In this document: piece after piece, positions 1-5,952 of the stretch
How positions within the stretch are numbered: the first letter of the stretch is position 1
Layout of the letters: every line of letters starts with the position of its first letter
Assembly: GCA_030684755.1 (NCBI GenBank)
Contig: JAUXXN010000281.1
Coordinates: forward strand, 1 to 11,664
Source: Hydrogenophaga sp.
GTDB taxonomy: Bacteria > Pseudomonadota > Gammaproteobacteria > Burkholderiales > Burkholderiaceae_C
Reading direction: 5' to 3'
DNA length: 11,664 nucleotides
Translations under genes and position numbers: made by a program
The notes under the pieces: generated by a model
The model's database searches: none
What the model saw: the letters and a program-made list of their open reading frames with translations, nothing else
Told to the model about the DNA's origin: nothing

Positions 1-106
1 GGGCCAGCTGTATTTGCTGGGCTACACCCGCGACGACGAAGTGTGCTTGGTGTACCTGGAAGCCCTGGGGCCGCATGAAAATTTTTACCGGGATTTGAAA
101 CGCTGA
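1..106 (+). CDS. RelE/ParE-family toxin, C-terminal end (partial)
   Basis: Only the last 34 codons are in the window, read from base 2 to the TGA at 104-106. The peptide ends in LGPHENFYRDLKR, a tail I recognise from RelE/ParE-type toxins. Before it lies a beta-strand-rich stretch (QLYLLGYTRDDEVCLVYLEA) typical of the core sheet of this fold. Such toxins usually act as ribosome-dependent mRNA nucleases or gyrase poisons, but the missing N-terminus prevents assigning a subtype. Twelve bases after the stop, behind a strong AAGGAGG, a higA-like antitoxin gene begins, so this was a toxin-first operon. That antitoxin gene is now broken, which makes it doubtful that this toxin is still active. Family membership is fairly sure; the exact family is not. 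Confidence 0.65.
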   Translation, partial: GQLYLLGYTRDDEVCLVYLEALGPHENFYRDLKR

Positions 107-118
107 AGGAGGCGTCTC

Positions 119-351
119 ATGGGCCGTATGCACAACCCTCACCATCCCGGCGCCGTACTGCAAGAGTGGCTGGGCACGGCCAACTCGGCGCGCAGGCGCA
201 GGCGGGTGCCTTGCAGCATCATGGCCTGACGGTCCAGACCTTCAAACACCGAAAATGGGCCTGCGGCGGTGGTGCGCTTTACGACCTGAAAATCGCCAAG
301 ATTGCGTTCAAAGACAGCCTGAGCCAAGTGCGGGAACTGGCTGCGGCCTGA
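119..351 (+). pseudogene. higA: HigA-type antitoxin, central HTH region replaced and frameshifted
   Basis: A strong ribosome site (AAGGAGG, 106-112) precedes ATG 119. The first 22 codons read MGRMHNPHHPGAVLQEWLG and on, which is the hallmark N-terminus of XRE/HigA antitoxins. From base 186 the reading frame runs into DNA that copies the minus-strand hutD gene, and it stops at TGA 227-229 after only 36 residues. From about base 271 to TGA 349-351 another frame encodes YDLKIAKIAFKDSLSQVREL and three alanines, which resembles a HigA C-terminus (these proteins often carry a YDL motif near the end). The simplest reading is that about 50 codons with the DNA-binding HTH were lost and 85 bp of hutD now fills the gap, out of frame. 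The N-terminal match is strong; the C-terminal match is my inference. No functional antitoxin can be made from this gene. Confidence 0.7.
186..270 (-). repeat. 85-bp hutD-derived segment (copy 1, inside higA remnant)
   Basis: These 85 bases match 1791-1875 in the same orientation with six mismatches (about 93% identity), at an offset of exactly 1605. On the minus strand both copies encode the HutD core around AAGPFSVFEGLDRQ. Here the copy begins right at the point where higA coding sequence ends. The match stops abruptly at both ends, so this is an inserted or recombined patch and not a whole second hutD gene. Confidence 0.85.
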
Positions 352-657
352 ATATTCACAGCGTGTTGGCACGCGTTGCACGCAGGGGCGTGATGGGGCG
401 CAGGGTGGTGCTGTGGCTGAATTCCAGGTGAAAAGCAAAGTAAATTTTGGATGAATGGCAGAGTAAATTTTTCGCGTTTTCCCAAGTGAATTCATGGCAT
501 CGGCAGGACCGCCTGACAAGCCACATACGACCCGGAAATGCTCTCCCATCCACCAGCTTGCCCGGCGGGCTTAAGCACATTCGGCAAGATGGTTTGTTGG
601 CCAATAGCAAGAGATTGGCCTGTGGACTTGGTGTTAGCCTCCCCAGTAGAATGTCGG
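352..657. other. Gene-free, partly AT-rich remnant DNA
   Basis: I find no convincing gene between the higA remnant and the next promoter. The stretch holds a small hairpin (GCGTG/CACGC, 361-374), the 23-bp-spaced repeats at 412-503 and a perfect 7-bp inverted repeat (GGCCAAT, 8-base spacer, ATTGGCC) at 599-620. Short open frames here have no recognisable domain and no good ribosome site. The AT-rich patch at 430-500 contrasts with the GC-rich flanks and suggests foreign or mobile-element-derived DNA. Confidence 0.5.
412..503. repeat. Four iterated units with exact 23-bp period
   Basis: The core (G/C)T(A/G)AATT recurs at 417, 440, 463 and 486, exactly 23 bp apart. The two middle units share GCA(A/G)AGTAAATTTT (435-448 and 458-471); the outer two are more degenerate (CTGAATTCC, GTGAATTCA). 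The layout resembles multiple transposase-binding repeats at the ends of IS21-type elements, or replication iterons. No transposase or rep gene is visible nearby, so a relic IS end is the more likely explanation. Confidence 0.6.
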
Positions 658-697
658 TTTTGTATATACAAAAATATGATGTTGACTTTTCAGGGGG
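652..697 (+). promoter_or_regulatory. Toxin-antitoxin promoter with 16-bp palindromic operator
   Basis: A perfect 16-bp palindrome, TTTTGTATATACAAAA, occupies 658-673. Immediately downstream is TATGAT (675-680), a good -10 box; the matching -35 region (around 652-657) is weak. The palindrome therefore sits in the promoter spacer, where a bound antitoxin would block RNA polymerase, as expected for an autoregulated TA operon. AGGGGG at 692-697, six bases before the TTG at 704, is the ribosome site. The palindrome is certain; its role is inferred. Confidence 0.6.
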
Positions 698-703
698 ATT
701 TTC

Positions 704-988
704 TTGAAGAACTTAAAGATCTCAGTCGATGTAGAGCGGAAGCTTCTGGAAAAGCACCATGTGGTTCGAGCAGAGGTTGAACAGTGCTTTTTTAACAGGG
801 CGGGCCGGTTGCTGACAGACAGCAGGGAAGAACACAAAACAACCCCGCCCACGCTTTGGTTTCTTGCGCCGACCAACAAGGGCAGGATGCTGAAAATTGT
901 GTATATACAGATCGAAGGTTTTATACACCTGCGGTCGGCCTTTGAGCCCAACGAAGCAGAAGAGCGCATATACCGCAAACACGGCTAA
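704..988 (+). CDS. BrnT-like toxin candidate of a two-gene TA module
   Basis: This 94-residue protein starts with TTG, supported by AGGGGG six bases upstream. Its sequence (SVDVERKLLEKHHVVRAEVE near the start, then EEHKTTPPTLWFLAPTNKGR, VYIQIEGFIHLRSAFEPNEA and a final ERIYRKHG) belongs to a small family often labelled 'ADP-ribosyl-(dinitrogen reductase) hydrolase' in databases. That label is very doubtful: the protein is far shorter than DraG and has none of its metal motifs. Its size, the KHxV pattern near the N-terminus, the strand-rich middle and the toxin-first arrangement before an RHH-type gene fit a BrnT/RelE-like mRNA nuclease better. The gene is less GC-rich than its neighbours, consistent with horizontal transfer. 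A second TGTATATACA core lies inside the gene at 900-909. Confidence 0.65.
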   Translation: MKNLKISVDVERKLLEKHHVVRAEVEQCFFNRAGRLLTDSREEHKTTPPTLWFLAPTNKGRMLKIVYIQIEGFIHLRSAFEPNEAEERIYRKHG

Positions 989-1031
989 ACCTGCTGAATA
1001 CTGGATTTTTATACATAGCGGAGAAATTTAT

Positions 1032-1376
1032 ATGGTTAAGCAAAAGGTCAAGGACACCACCCATGAAGCATGGGAACTGCGCGAGCTGGGTGCCGACGAA
1101 GAACACGTGCAGGTGGCTGACCCCGTGCACGAAGACGCCCTGAATGCGGCGCTTGAACTTCAGTCCATCTCGATCCGTCTCCCGAAACAGTTGATCGAGC
1201 ACTACAAGCTGATCGCCCACTTTCACGGGGTCGGTTATCAGCCTTTGATGCGGGACGTGATGGCCCGTTTTGTGCCGGGCGCTCTCAAGGAAATCTTTGA
1301 GGCCGAGCAAGCAAAAGCCCAAAAGGCCAGTGACAGCGCTGCCTGGGTTGAGGAGCCGACCCGCAAGGTTGCGTGA
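1032..1376 (+). CDS. BrnA/CopG-like ribbon-helix-helix antitoxin
   Basis: I take ATG 1032, eight bases after GGAGA (1020-1024), as the start, giving 114 residues. The frame is open further upstream but that part overlaps the toxin gene and lacks a ribosome site. Residues about 45-85 read LQSISIRLPKQLIEHYKLIA followed by HFHGVGYQPLMRDVMARFVP. This is the strand (SISIRLP) plus two helices of an RHH DNA-binding domain as found in BrnA/CopG antitoxins. The acidic N-terminal part (ELRELGADEEHVQVADPVHE) would neutralise a basic toxin. The gene lies 43 bp after the toxin gene and ends in front of a terminator, so the two form one operon. The protein probably represses its own promoter at the 658-673 palindrome. 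Confidence 0.7.
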   Translation: MVKQKVKDTTHEAWELRELGADEEHVQVADPVHEDALNAALELQSISIRLPKQLIEHYKLIAHFHGVGYQPLMRDVMARFVPGALKEIFEAEQAKAQKASDSAAWVEEPTRKVA

Positions 1377-1400
1377 GGCCTGGCCGACATCCACGACAGA

Positions 1401-1422
1401 AGCCCGCTCAAAGCGGGTTTTT
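1401..1422. terminator. Intrinsic terminator after the TA operon
   Basis: AGCCCGCT-CAA-AGCGGGTTTTT forms a 6-bp GC stem (CCCGCT 1403-1408, AGCGGG 1412-1417) with a 3-base loop and five Ts. It ends the plus-strand TA operon and overlaps the stop codon of the converging hutD gene (1408-1410). On the minus strand it lacks a strong T tract, so termination of hutD from this hairpin would be weaker. Confidence 0.8.
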
Positions 1423-2130
1423 ATCTTCCGCAATCACCGTCACCACCACCCGACTCCCCACCCGGCAAGGTGCTAGCAGCGCCTGCGCCGGGGTGTGTTG
1501 CAGGTGCAAACCCTGGCCTGCGCTCAGGCCCTGGGTTCGGCCTTGCGGCAGGGCCAGTTCCACCTCGCCGCTCATCACGTAAACCAACAGGTGGCGCGCT
1601 GGGGGCAGGTGCAGCACCGTGTCGCTGTGCACCGCCACTTCGGCGCGCACGCGGCCCCGGCGGTGCATCACGTTCCACAGCGCGGTGGGTTCGGTGGGGG
1701 CGTCGCACACCAGCCTGCGCTCGCCCGCAAAGGCGGCGCGGCTGCCTGCGCCGTTGAAGTGGATGTCGGGTTCGGATGGGTTGGGCGGTTCGGCGCGCAG
1801 GCGCAGGCGGGCGCCTTGCAGCATCACGGCTTGGCGGTCCAGCCCTTCAAACACCGAAAACGGGCCTGCGGCGGTGATGTCGGCCACGCTCACGCGCCAG
1901 TCGGTCTGGCCGTCGGCGCCTTGGGCGCTGGCCACGGTGCGGGTCCAGCCGCCTTGGTTTTTCCAGGGCTCGCGCGTCAGCGCCTGCAAGCTGAAGTACC
2001 GCTGCGAGAAACGGGCACCGGCCACGCGGTGCACCGGCAAGAGCGAAGTTTCCGGCACCGTCGCAGGTGTCGCTATCGGCAAAGTCACCGGCACGAGCGA
2101 AGTCACTGGCAACGGCATCGGCGCAAGCAT
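1408..2130 (-). CDS. hutD: HutD family protein
   Basis: The start is the ATG whose first base is 2130: it follows AAGG by five bases and lies 14 bases after the stop of the upstream FAD gene, giving 240 residues. The family signature is clear: FSLQALTREPWKNQGGWTRT at about 47-65, then DWRVSVADITAAGPFSVFEG at 77-96 and LDRQAVMLQGARLRLR. HutD proteins are bicupin-like folds found in histidine-utilisation loci, where they are thought to sense or limit pathway intermediates rather than catalyse a step; their biochemistry remains thin. Compared with typical HutD (about 190 residues) this one has some 45 extra N-terminal residues, rich in Pro, Val and Thr, encoded by a degenerate 54-bp duplication. 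It forms an operon with the FAD gene; hutG lies in the divergent operon. Codons 86-114 correspond to the stretch copied at 186-270. Confidence 0.88.
   Translation of the reverse strand: MLAPMPLPVTSLVPVTLPIATPATVPETSLLPVHRVAGARFSQRYFSLQALTREPWKNQGGWTRTVASAQGADGQTDWRVSVADITAAGPFSVFEGLDRQAVMLQGARLRLRAEPPNPSEPDIHFNGAGSRAAFAGERRLVCDAPTEPTALWNVMHRRGRVRAEVAVHSDTVLHLPPARHLLVYVMSGEVELALPQGRTQGLSAGQGLHLQHTPAQALLAPCRVGSRVVVTVIAEDKNPL
1791..1875 (-). repeat. 85-bp hutD segment (copy 2, within intact hutD)
   Basis: This is the counterpart of 186-270, with six mismatches in 85 bp and the same orientation. The two copies are direct repeats that flank the whole BrnT-like TA module and the 3' part of hutD. 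Recombination between them would delete about 1.6 kb. Confidence 0.85.
2032..2114 (-). repeat. Degenerate 54-bp tandem duplication in hutD 5' end
   Basis: Bases 2032-2060 and 2086-2114 match at 24 of 29 positions with an offset of 54 bp (18 codons). In protein they give the similar peptides VPETSLLPV and LPVTSLVPV. This explains the unusual N-terminal extension of this HutD. Its age and function are unknown. Confidence 0.55.
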
Positions 2131-2144
2131 GAAAGCCTTGCCGC

Positions 2145-3329
2145 TCAGGACACCGCGCCCAGGCCGTAGCGCCCGGTGAGCAGGTTGCCGCTGCGAAAAC
2201 GCTCGTGCGCGTAGGGCGCCAGCGACACATCGGTGGGCAGGCCCAGCGCTTCTTGCGCCAGCACCAGGCCCACGCCGGGCGAGAGCTTGAAGCCGTGGCC
2301 CGAAAAGCCGTAGCCCACCACCAGGCCGGGCACATCGGGCAGGCGGCCCAGCACCGGGTTCCAGTCGGGGGTCACGTCGTACACGCCGGTCCACGACGAG
2401 GCCAGCCCGGCCTCGCCGAACGACGGGAAGCGCTCCGCCACCTGCTCGCCCACTTCCACCACGTAGTCCATGGAAATGTCGCCCTGTTCGTTGTCGGGAA
2501 CGGCCAGCGTTTCGCCCACCGTGCCTTCGCTCACCAGCATCTGGTTGCCGCCGTAGCTGCGGCAGTACAGCATGCCGGGCGAGCCCAGGTCTTTGAACAC
2601 CGGCATCTGGAAGCTGTAGGCCTCGGGGCCTTCCAGGGCCAGCACGGCGTGGCGTTCGGCCTTCACCGGGGTGGGCACGCCGGTCCAGCGCTCAATGTCA
2701 CCGGCCCAGATGTTTTGGGTGCTGATGACGGTGTTGCTGTGGAACGTGCCTTGGCTGGTTTCCACGCCGACCACGCGCCCGCCGTCCATCAGCAGGCGTT
2801 CCACGTTGACGCCTTCCATGATCTTCACGCCCTGGCGGCGCGCAGCGCGGGCAAAGCCGGTGGCCACCAGGTAGGCGTCGGCAAAACCGGCTTCGGGCTC
2901 GTAACCCATCAGGACCGCGTCGTCAAACTGGGCGATGGGCAGCAGGGCGCTGGCCTGGGCCTGGTCGATCAGATCCACGCGGATGCCCATGGCCACCTGG
3001 CCGGCCAGCGCGGCGCGCAGGGGTTCGAGCTTGGGGCCTTCGGGCGCGCAGATCAGGTAGCCGCATTTCACCAGTCCGGCGGACGCTTCTTCGTCGCCCA
3101 GGTAGCCCGCGAAGTCGTTGAACACCGACCACGAGCGTTTGGCGAGTTCCACGTTTTCAATGACGGAATAGTGGGTGCGCAAAATGCCCGAAGACTGGGT
3201 GCTGGTGCCCGAGCCGATTTGTGAGCGGTCCAGCACCAGCACCTTGCCAGCCCCCAAGCGGGCTAGGTGGTAGGCGACCGAACTTCCGATCACACCGGCA
3301 CCGATCACGATGGCGTCATAACTTTGCAT
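2145..3329 (-). CDS. FAD-dependent amine oxidoreductase (DAO family)
   Basis: This 394-residue flavoprotein has the Rossmann FAD motif GAGVIG at 10-15, with an acidic residue closing the second strand (LVLDRS, Asp34). The DAO-type signature GTSTQSSGILRTHY is at 41-54. The C-terminal FAD-contact block is TPDWNPVLG at 320-328, with GYGFSGHGFKLSPGVG at 339-354. The layout matches sarcosine oxidase beta/monomeric sarcosine oxidase-like enzymes, which oxidise secondary or N-methylated amino acids. The substrate cannot be read from the sequence. The gene heads a two-gene operon with hutD (14-bp gap) and is divergent from a LysR gene, its probable regulator. HutD, and HutG across the divergent promoter, suggest a glutamate- or histidine-related substrate. 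The start ATG is preceded by AAAGG. Family assignment is firm; function is open. Confidence 0.85.
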   Translation of the reverse strand: MQSYDAIVIGAGVIGSSVAYHLARLGAGKVLVLDRSQIGSGTSTQSSGILRTHYSVIENVELAKRSWSVFNDFAGYLGDEEASAGLVKCGYLICAPEGPKLEPLRAALAGQVAMGIRVDLIDQAQASALLPIAQFDDAVLMGYEPEAGFADAYLVATGFARAARRQGVKIMEGVNVERLLMDGGRVVGVETSQGTFHSNTVISTQNIWAGDIERWTGVPTPVKAERHAVLALEGPEAYSFQMPVFKDLGSPGMLYCRSYGGNQMLVSEGTVGETLAVPDNEQGDISMDYVVEVGEQVAERFPSFGEAGLASSWTGVYDVTPDWNPVLGRLPDVPGLVVGYGFSGHGFKLSPGVGLVLAQEALGLPTDVSLAPYAHERFRSGNLLTGRYGLGAVS

Positions 3330-3429
3330 GGGGAGGGCCTTTCTGGGCAGTCAGTGGGTTGTGGGTGGAACGAGGGTGGTCAGTGGGGCTCAGCTTAGAA
3401 GCCCCGGGCCAAGTGCTGCACAACTGAAG

Positions 3430-3470
3430 CCAAACGAATGCTATGGTTTGGTTTTACGAATGCTGTGGTC
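3430..3470. promoter_or_regulatory. Candidate LysR operator in the divergent intergenic region
   Basis: Between the FAD gene and the LysR gene (186 bp), ACGAATGCTATGGT (3434-3447) is repeated as ACGAATGCTGTGGT (3456-3469) with one mismatch and 22-bp spacing, about two helical turns. CCAAAC (3430-3435) and GTTTGG (3446-3451) form an inverted repeat with a 10-base spacer around the first copy. Paired, helically phased sites in a divergent promoter are what LysR tetramers bind. No clear -35/-10 pair could be assigned for either gene. Confidence 0.5.
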
Positions 3471-3515
3471 GGTTGCCCCGTTGTCCGTCACCATGACTTT
3501 CCCTTCTGGAACACC

Positions 3516-4547
3516 ATGCCCAAACCCTTGCCCACCGCCCTTGGCACCCGCAAAGCCCGCCGCGCCCGCCCGCTGCCCGACCTGCAATTGCTCGAAGCGT
3601 TTGTGGCGGTGTGCGACGCGGGCTCGATGGCGTTGGCGGCGCAGCAACTGGGGCTGAGCCAGAGCGCGGTCAGCCAGGCCGTCAAGACGCTGGAGGCCGA
3701 GCTGGGCGTTGCGCTGCTGGACCGCGAGGTGCGCCCCGCCGTGCCCACGCACGCCGGGAGCATGCTGCGCGAACGCGCCACGCGCCTGCTGGGCCAGGCG
3801 CGCAACCTGGTGGAACAGGTGCGCGCCACCGCACGCCACGAACATGCGCGCATCCATTTGGGTTGCGTGGATTCGTTTGCCGCCACCGTGGGGCCGCGGC
3901 TGATCCGTGCGCTTTCGGGTTCGGCGCAGCAGATTCTGATGTGGTCGGGCCTCACGCCCACGCTCACCGAGCAGCTGCGCCGGCGCGAGCTGGACTTTGC
4001 CATCTGCACCGATTCGGCCATTGACGACCCGCGCATCGTGCAGCGCCTGCTGTTTTCTGAATCGTGGGTGGCGGTGTTTCCCAAGGCGCACGCGGTGCCG
4101 GGGCTGACCTCGGTGCGCGCCTTGTCCGACCTGCCCGCAGGCCTGCCGCTGATCCGCTACAGCCAGCGTTCGGTGATCGGGCAGCAGATTGAGCGTTTTT
4201 TGCGCCACATTGGCGTGCAGGCGCCGCGCAGCTACGAGTTCGACGCCACCGACCCGCTGCTGAGCCTGGTGGCTTCGGGCCTGGGCTGGGCGCTGTCCAC
4301 GCCGCTGTGTCTGCTGCAGTCGCGCCAATACTTGGACGACGTGGTGGTGCTGCCCATTCCCACCACGCGCCTGGGGCAGCGCCATTTTTTTCTGCTCTCG
4401 CGCGAAGACGAATGGGCCGGTCTGGACGACCACATTGCCCGCATCACGCGTGACGTGATCCGCCAGGACACCGCCCCAGCCATTCGCCGCGCCATGCCCG
4501 GCCTGCCGCCCGACGCCCTGTTGTGCCCTATTGAGGAAACCCCATGA
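3516..4547 (+). CDS. LysR-family transcriptional regulator
   Basis: I choose ATG 3516 (343 residues). An upstream in-frame ATG at 3438 would add 26 unconserved residues and place the start inside the putative operator. The N-terminal winged HTH is plain at about 23-70: LQLLEAFVAVCDAGSMALAA, then QQLGLSQSAVSQAVKTLE. A LysR substrate-binding domain follows from about residue 95 (ARIHLGCVDSF) to the end. The ribosome site is weak (CTGGA). It is transcribed away from the FAD-hutD operon and overlaps hutG by four bases (ATGA), so LysR and HutG are translationally coupled. It most likely controls both divergent units in response to a substrate or intermediate of this pathway. The residues after about 325 are an unconserved tail. 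Confidence 0.88.
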   Translation: MPKPLPTALGTRKARRARPLPDLQLLEAFVAVCDAGSMALAAQQLGLSQSAVSQAVKTLEAELGVALLDREVRPAVPTHAGSMLRERATRLLGQARNLVEQVRATARHEHARIHLGCVDSFAATVGPRLIRALSGSAQQILMWSGLTPTLTEQLRRRELDFAICTDSAIDDPRIVQRLLFSESWVAVFPKAHAVPGLTSVRALSDLPAGLPLIRYSQRSVIGQQIERFLRHIGVQAPRSYEFDATDPLLSLVASGLGWALSTPLCLLQSRQYLDDVVVLPIPTTRLGQRHFFLLSREDEWAGLDDHIARITRDVIRQDTAPAIRRAMPGLPPDALLCPIEETP

Positions 4548-5362
4548 CCACCCACGCCAGCACCCCCATCGACACCGAAACCTACACGCTGCGCCCGGGC
4601 TGCGTGCCGCTGCTGATTTCCATTCCGCACCTGGGCACCGATCTGCCGCCCGAGTTCGCCACCCACATGAGCGACACCGCGCCGCTGAAACAAGACACCG
4701 ACTGGCACCTGGACCGGCTCTACGGTTTTGCCACCGGCCTGGGCGCCTCGGTGCTGCAGGCCAAGGTGTCGCGCTATGTGATTGACCTGAACCGTCCGCC
4801 CGGCGGCGAAAGCCTGTACCCCGGCCAGACCACCACCGGCCTGTGCCCCACCGAAACCTTCCGTGGCGAGCCGCTCTACGCCGAAGCGCAGGCGCCCGAC
4901 GCAGCCCAGCAAACCGACCGCCTGGCGCGCTACTGGCAGCCTTACCACGGCGCGCTGCGCGCCGAGCTGGACCGCTTGCAGGCGCTGCACGGCGCGGTGC
5001 TGCTGTGGGACGCACACTCCATCGCCAGCGTGCTGCCGCGCCTGTTTGAAGGCCAGTTGCCCGACCTGAACTTCGGCACCGCCGATGGTCGCAGCTGCGC
5101 GCCGTCCATCCTTCAGCGCGTGGTGGCCGAGGTGGCTGCAACCCCCTTCAGCCATGTGGTGAATGGCCGCTTCAAAGGCGGTTACATCACGCGCCATTAC
5201 GGCGCGCCCGACGCGGGCGTGCACGCGATCCAGCTGGAAATGGCGCAGCACCTCTACATGCGCGAAGACCCGCCATTCACCTACCTGGAATACAAAGCCA
5301 CCTCGGTGCAGCCGCTGTTGCAAAAAATGCTACAACAGGCTCTGGCTGCGCTGCCCAGCTGA
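4544..5362 (+). CDS. hutG: N-formylglutamate deformylase (HutG)
   Basis: This 272-residue protein matches the N-formylglutamate amidohydrolase family along its whole length. Key blocks are LLISIPHLGTDLP at 23-35, DTDWHLDRLY at 51-60, SRYVIDLNRPPGGESLYPGQ at 76-95, LWDAHSI at 154-160 and NGRFKGGYITRHYG at 207-220, then the HAIQLEM block at 227-233. His29, Asp156/His158 and the late HAIQLE block are likely metal or catalytic residues. The enzyme hydrolyses N-formyl-L-glutamate to glutamate and formate, the last step of the HutF/HutG branch of histidine degradation, in the cytoplasm. Its ATG lies within the LysR stop (ATGA), with GAGG seven bases upstream. No other enzyme of histidine breakdown is visible in the window, so the source of N-formylglutamate here is not shown. 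Confidence 0.93.
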   Translation: MTTHASTPIDTETYTLRPGCVPLLISIPHLGTDLPPEFATHMSDTAPLKQDTDWHLDRLYGFATGLGASVLQAKVSRYVIDLNRPPGGESLYPGQTTTGLCPTETFRGEPLYAEAQAPDAAQQTDRLARYWQPYHGALRAELDRLQALHGAVLLWDAHSIASVLPRLFEGQLPDLNFGTADGRSCAPSILQRVVAEVAATPFSHVVNGRFKGGYITRHYGAPDAGVHAIQLEMAQHLYMREDPPFTYLEYKATSVQPLLQKMLQQALAALPS

Positions 5363-5410
5363 AACCAGCCGCCCACATGCCGCAGATCACGCTGTTCGAG
5401 ACACACACCC

Positions 5411-5941
5411 ATGCACACTTTCACGCTCCACCAACCGCTCATCGCACTGCTCACCGCCTGTGCGCTGACCTTCTCTGGCGCGGCCGTGGCGGCCGATACG
5501 CCCGAACCGCCCGCCCCAGCCGCTGTCAAGCAGCCCGCGCCCAAAGTTGTTCATAAAGAACGCATCACCTTGGCGCGCGAGGCGATCCAGGCCCAAGACT
5601 GGAAGGGGGCCATTGCGGTGCTCACCGAAGCCGTGCTGGTGCACCCGGGCAACCCGGAGCTGCACAACCTGCTGGGCTACGCCTACCGCAAACAGGCCAA
5701 GCCAGACCTGCCGCGCGCATTCGAGAACTACCGCCTCGCGCTGCGGTTTGACTCCGAGCACCGGGGCGCCAACGAATACATCGGTGAGGCGTACCTGATG
5801 GACAAAAATCCCGCGAAAGCCGAAGAACACCTGGCCAAGCTGCTGAGCATTTGTGGCAACACCACCTGCGAGGAATACCAAGACCTGGCCCGGGCGATTG
5901 CACAGTACAAGGCCAAGAACAAGTCAGGCAAGGCGGAATAA
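5411..5941 (+). CDS. Secreted TPR-repeat protein
   Basis: The 176-residue product begins with a signal peptide (hydrophobic 9-26, likely cleavage after AVA at about 27). A Pro/Ala-rich linker (30-45) and then about three TPR-like helical pairs follow (53-82, 83-116, 117-150), with the characteristic WKGAIAVLTEAVLVHPGNPE and LLGYAYRKQ patterns. Two cysteines in CGNTTC (148-153) could form a disulphide, in keeping with a periplasmic location. TPR proteins are protein-binding scaffolds; no enzymatic function is suggested. It lies 48 bp after hutG on the same strand and may be co-transcribed, but it has a poor ribosome site and no obvious link to formylglutamate chemistry. Confidence 0.8.
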   Translation: MHTFTLHQPLIALLTACALTFSGAAVAADTPEPPAPAAVKQPAPKVVHKERITLAREAIQAQDWKGAIAVLTEAVLVHPGNPELHNLLGYAYRKQAKPDLPRAFENYRLALRFDSEHRGANEYIGEAYLMDKNPAKAEEHLAKLLSICGNTTCEEYQDLARAIAQYKAKNKSGKAE

Positions 5942-5952
5942 GGTCCGATCGG

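Noticed and set aside
412..503. The 23-bp repeats as a CRISPR array
   Set aside because: The repeats run directly one after another without unique spacers of normal length and are too degenerate.
704..988. Reading the 94-aa gene as a true DraG-type ADP-ribosylglycohydrolase tied to nitrogen fixation
   Set aside because: It is far too short and lacks the metal-binding motifs of DraG; no nif genes are visible.
3438..3515. Upstream ATG 3438 as the LysR start
   Set aside because: The extra 26 residues are not LysR-like, there is no ribosome site, and this start would lie inside the putative operator.
3441..5141. 566-codon open frame on the minus strand opposite LysR and hutG
   Set aside because: It is antisense to two well-supported genes, is rich in Arg, Ala and Gly as expected of a GC-driven shadow frame, and has no recognisable domain.
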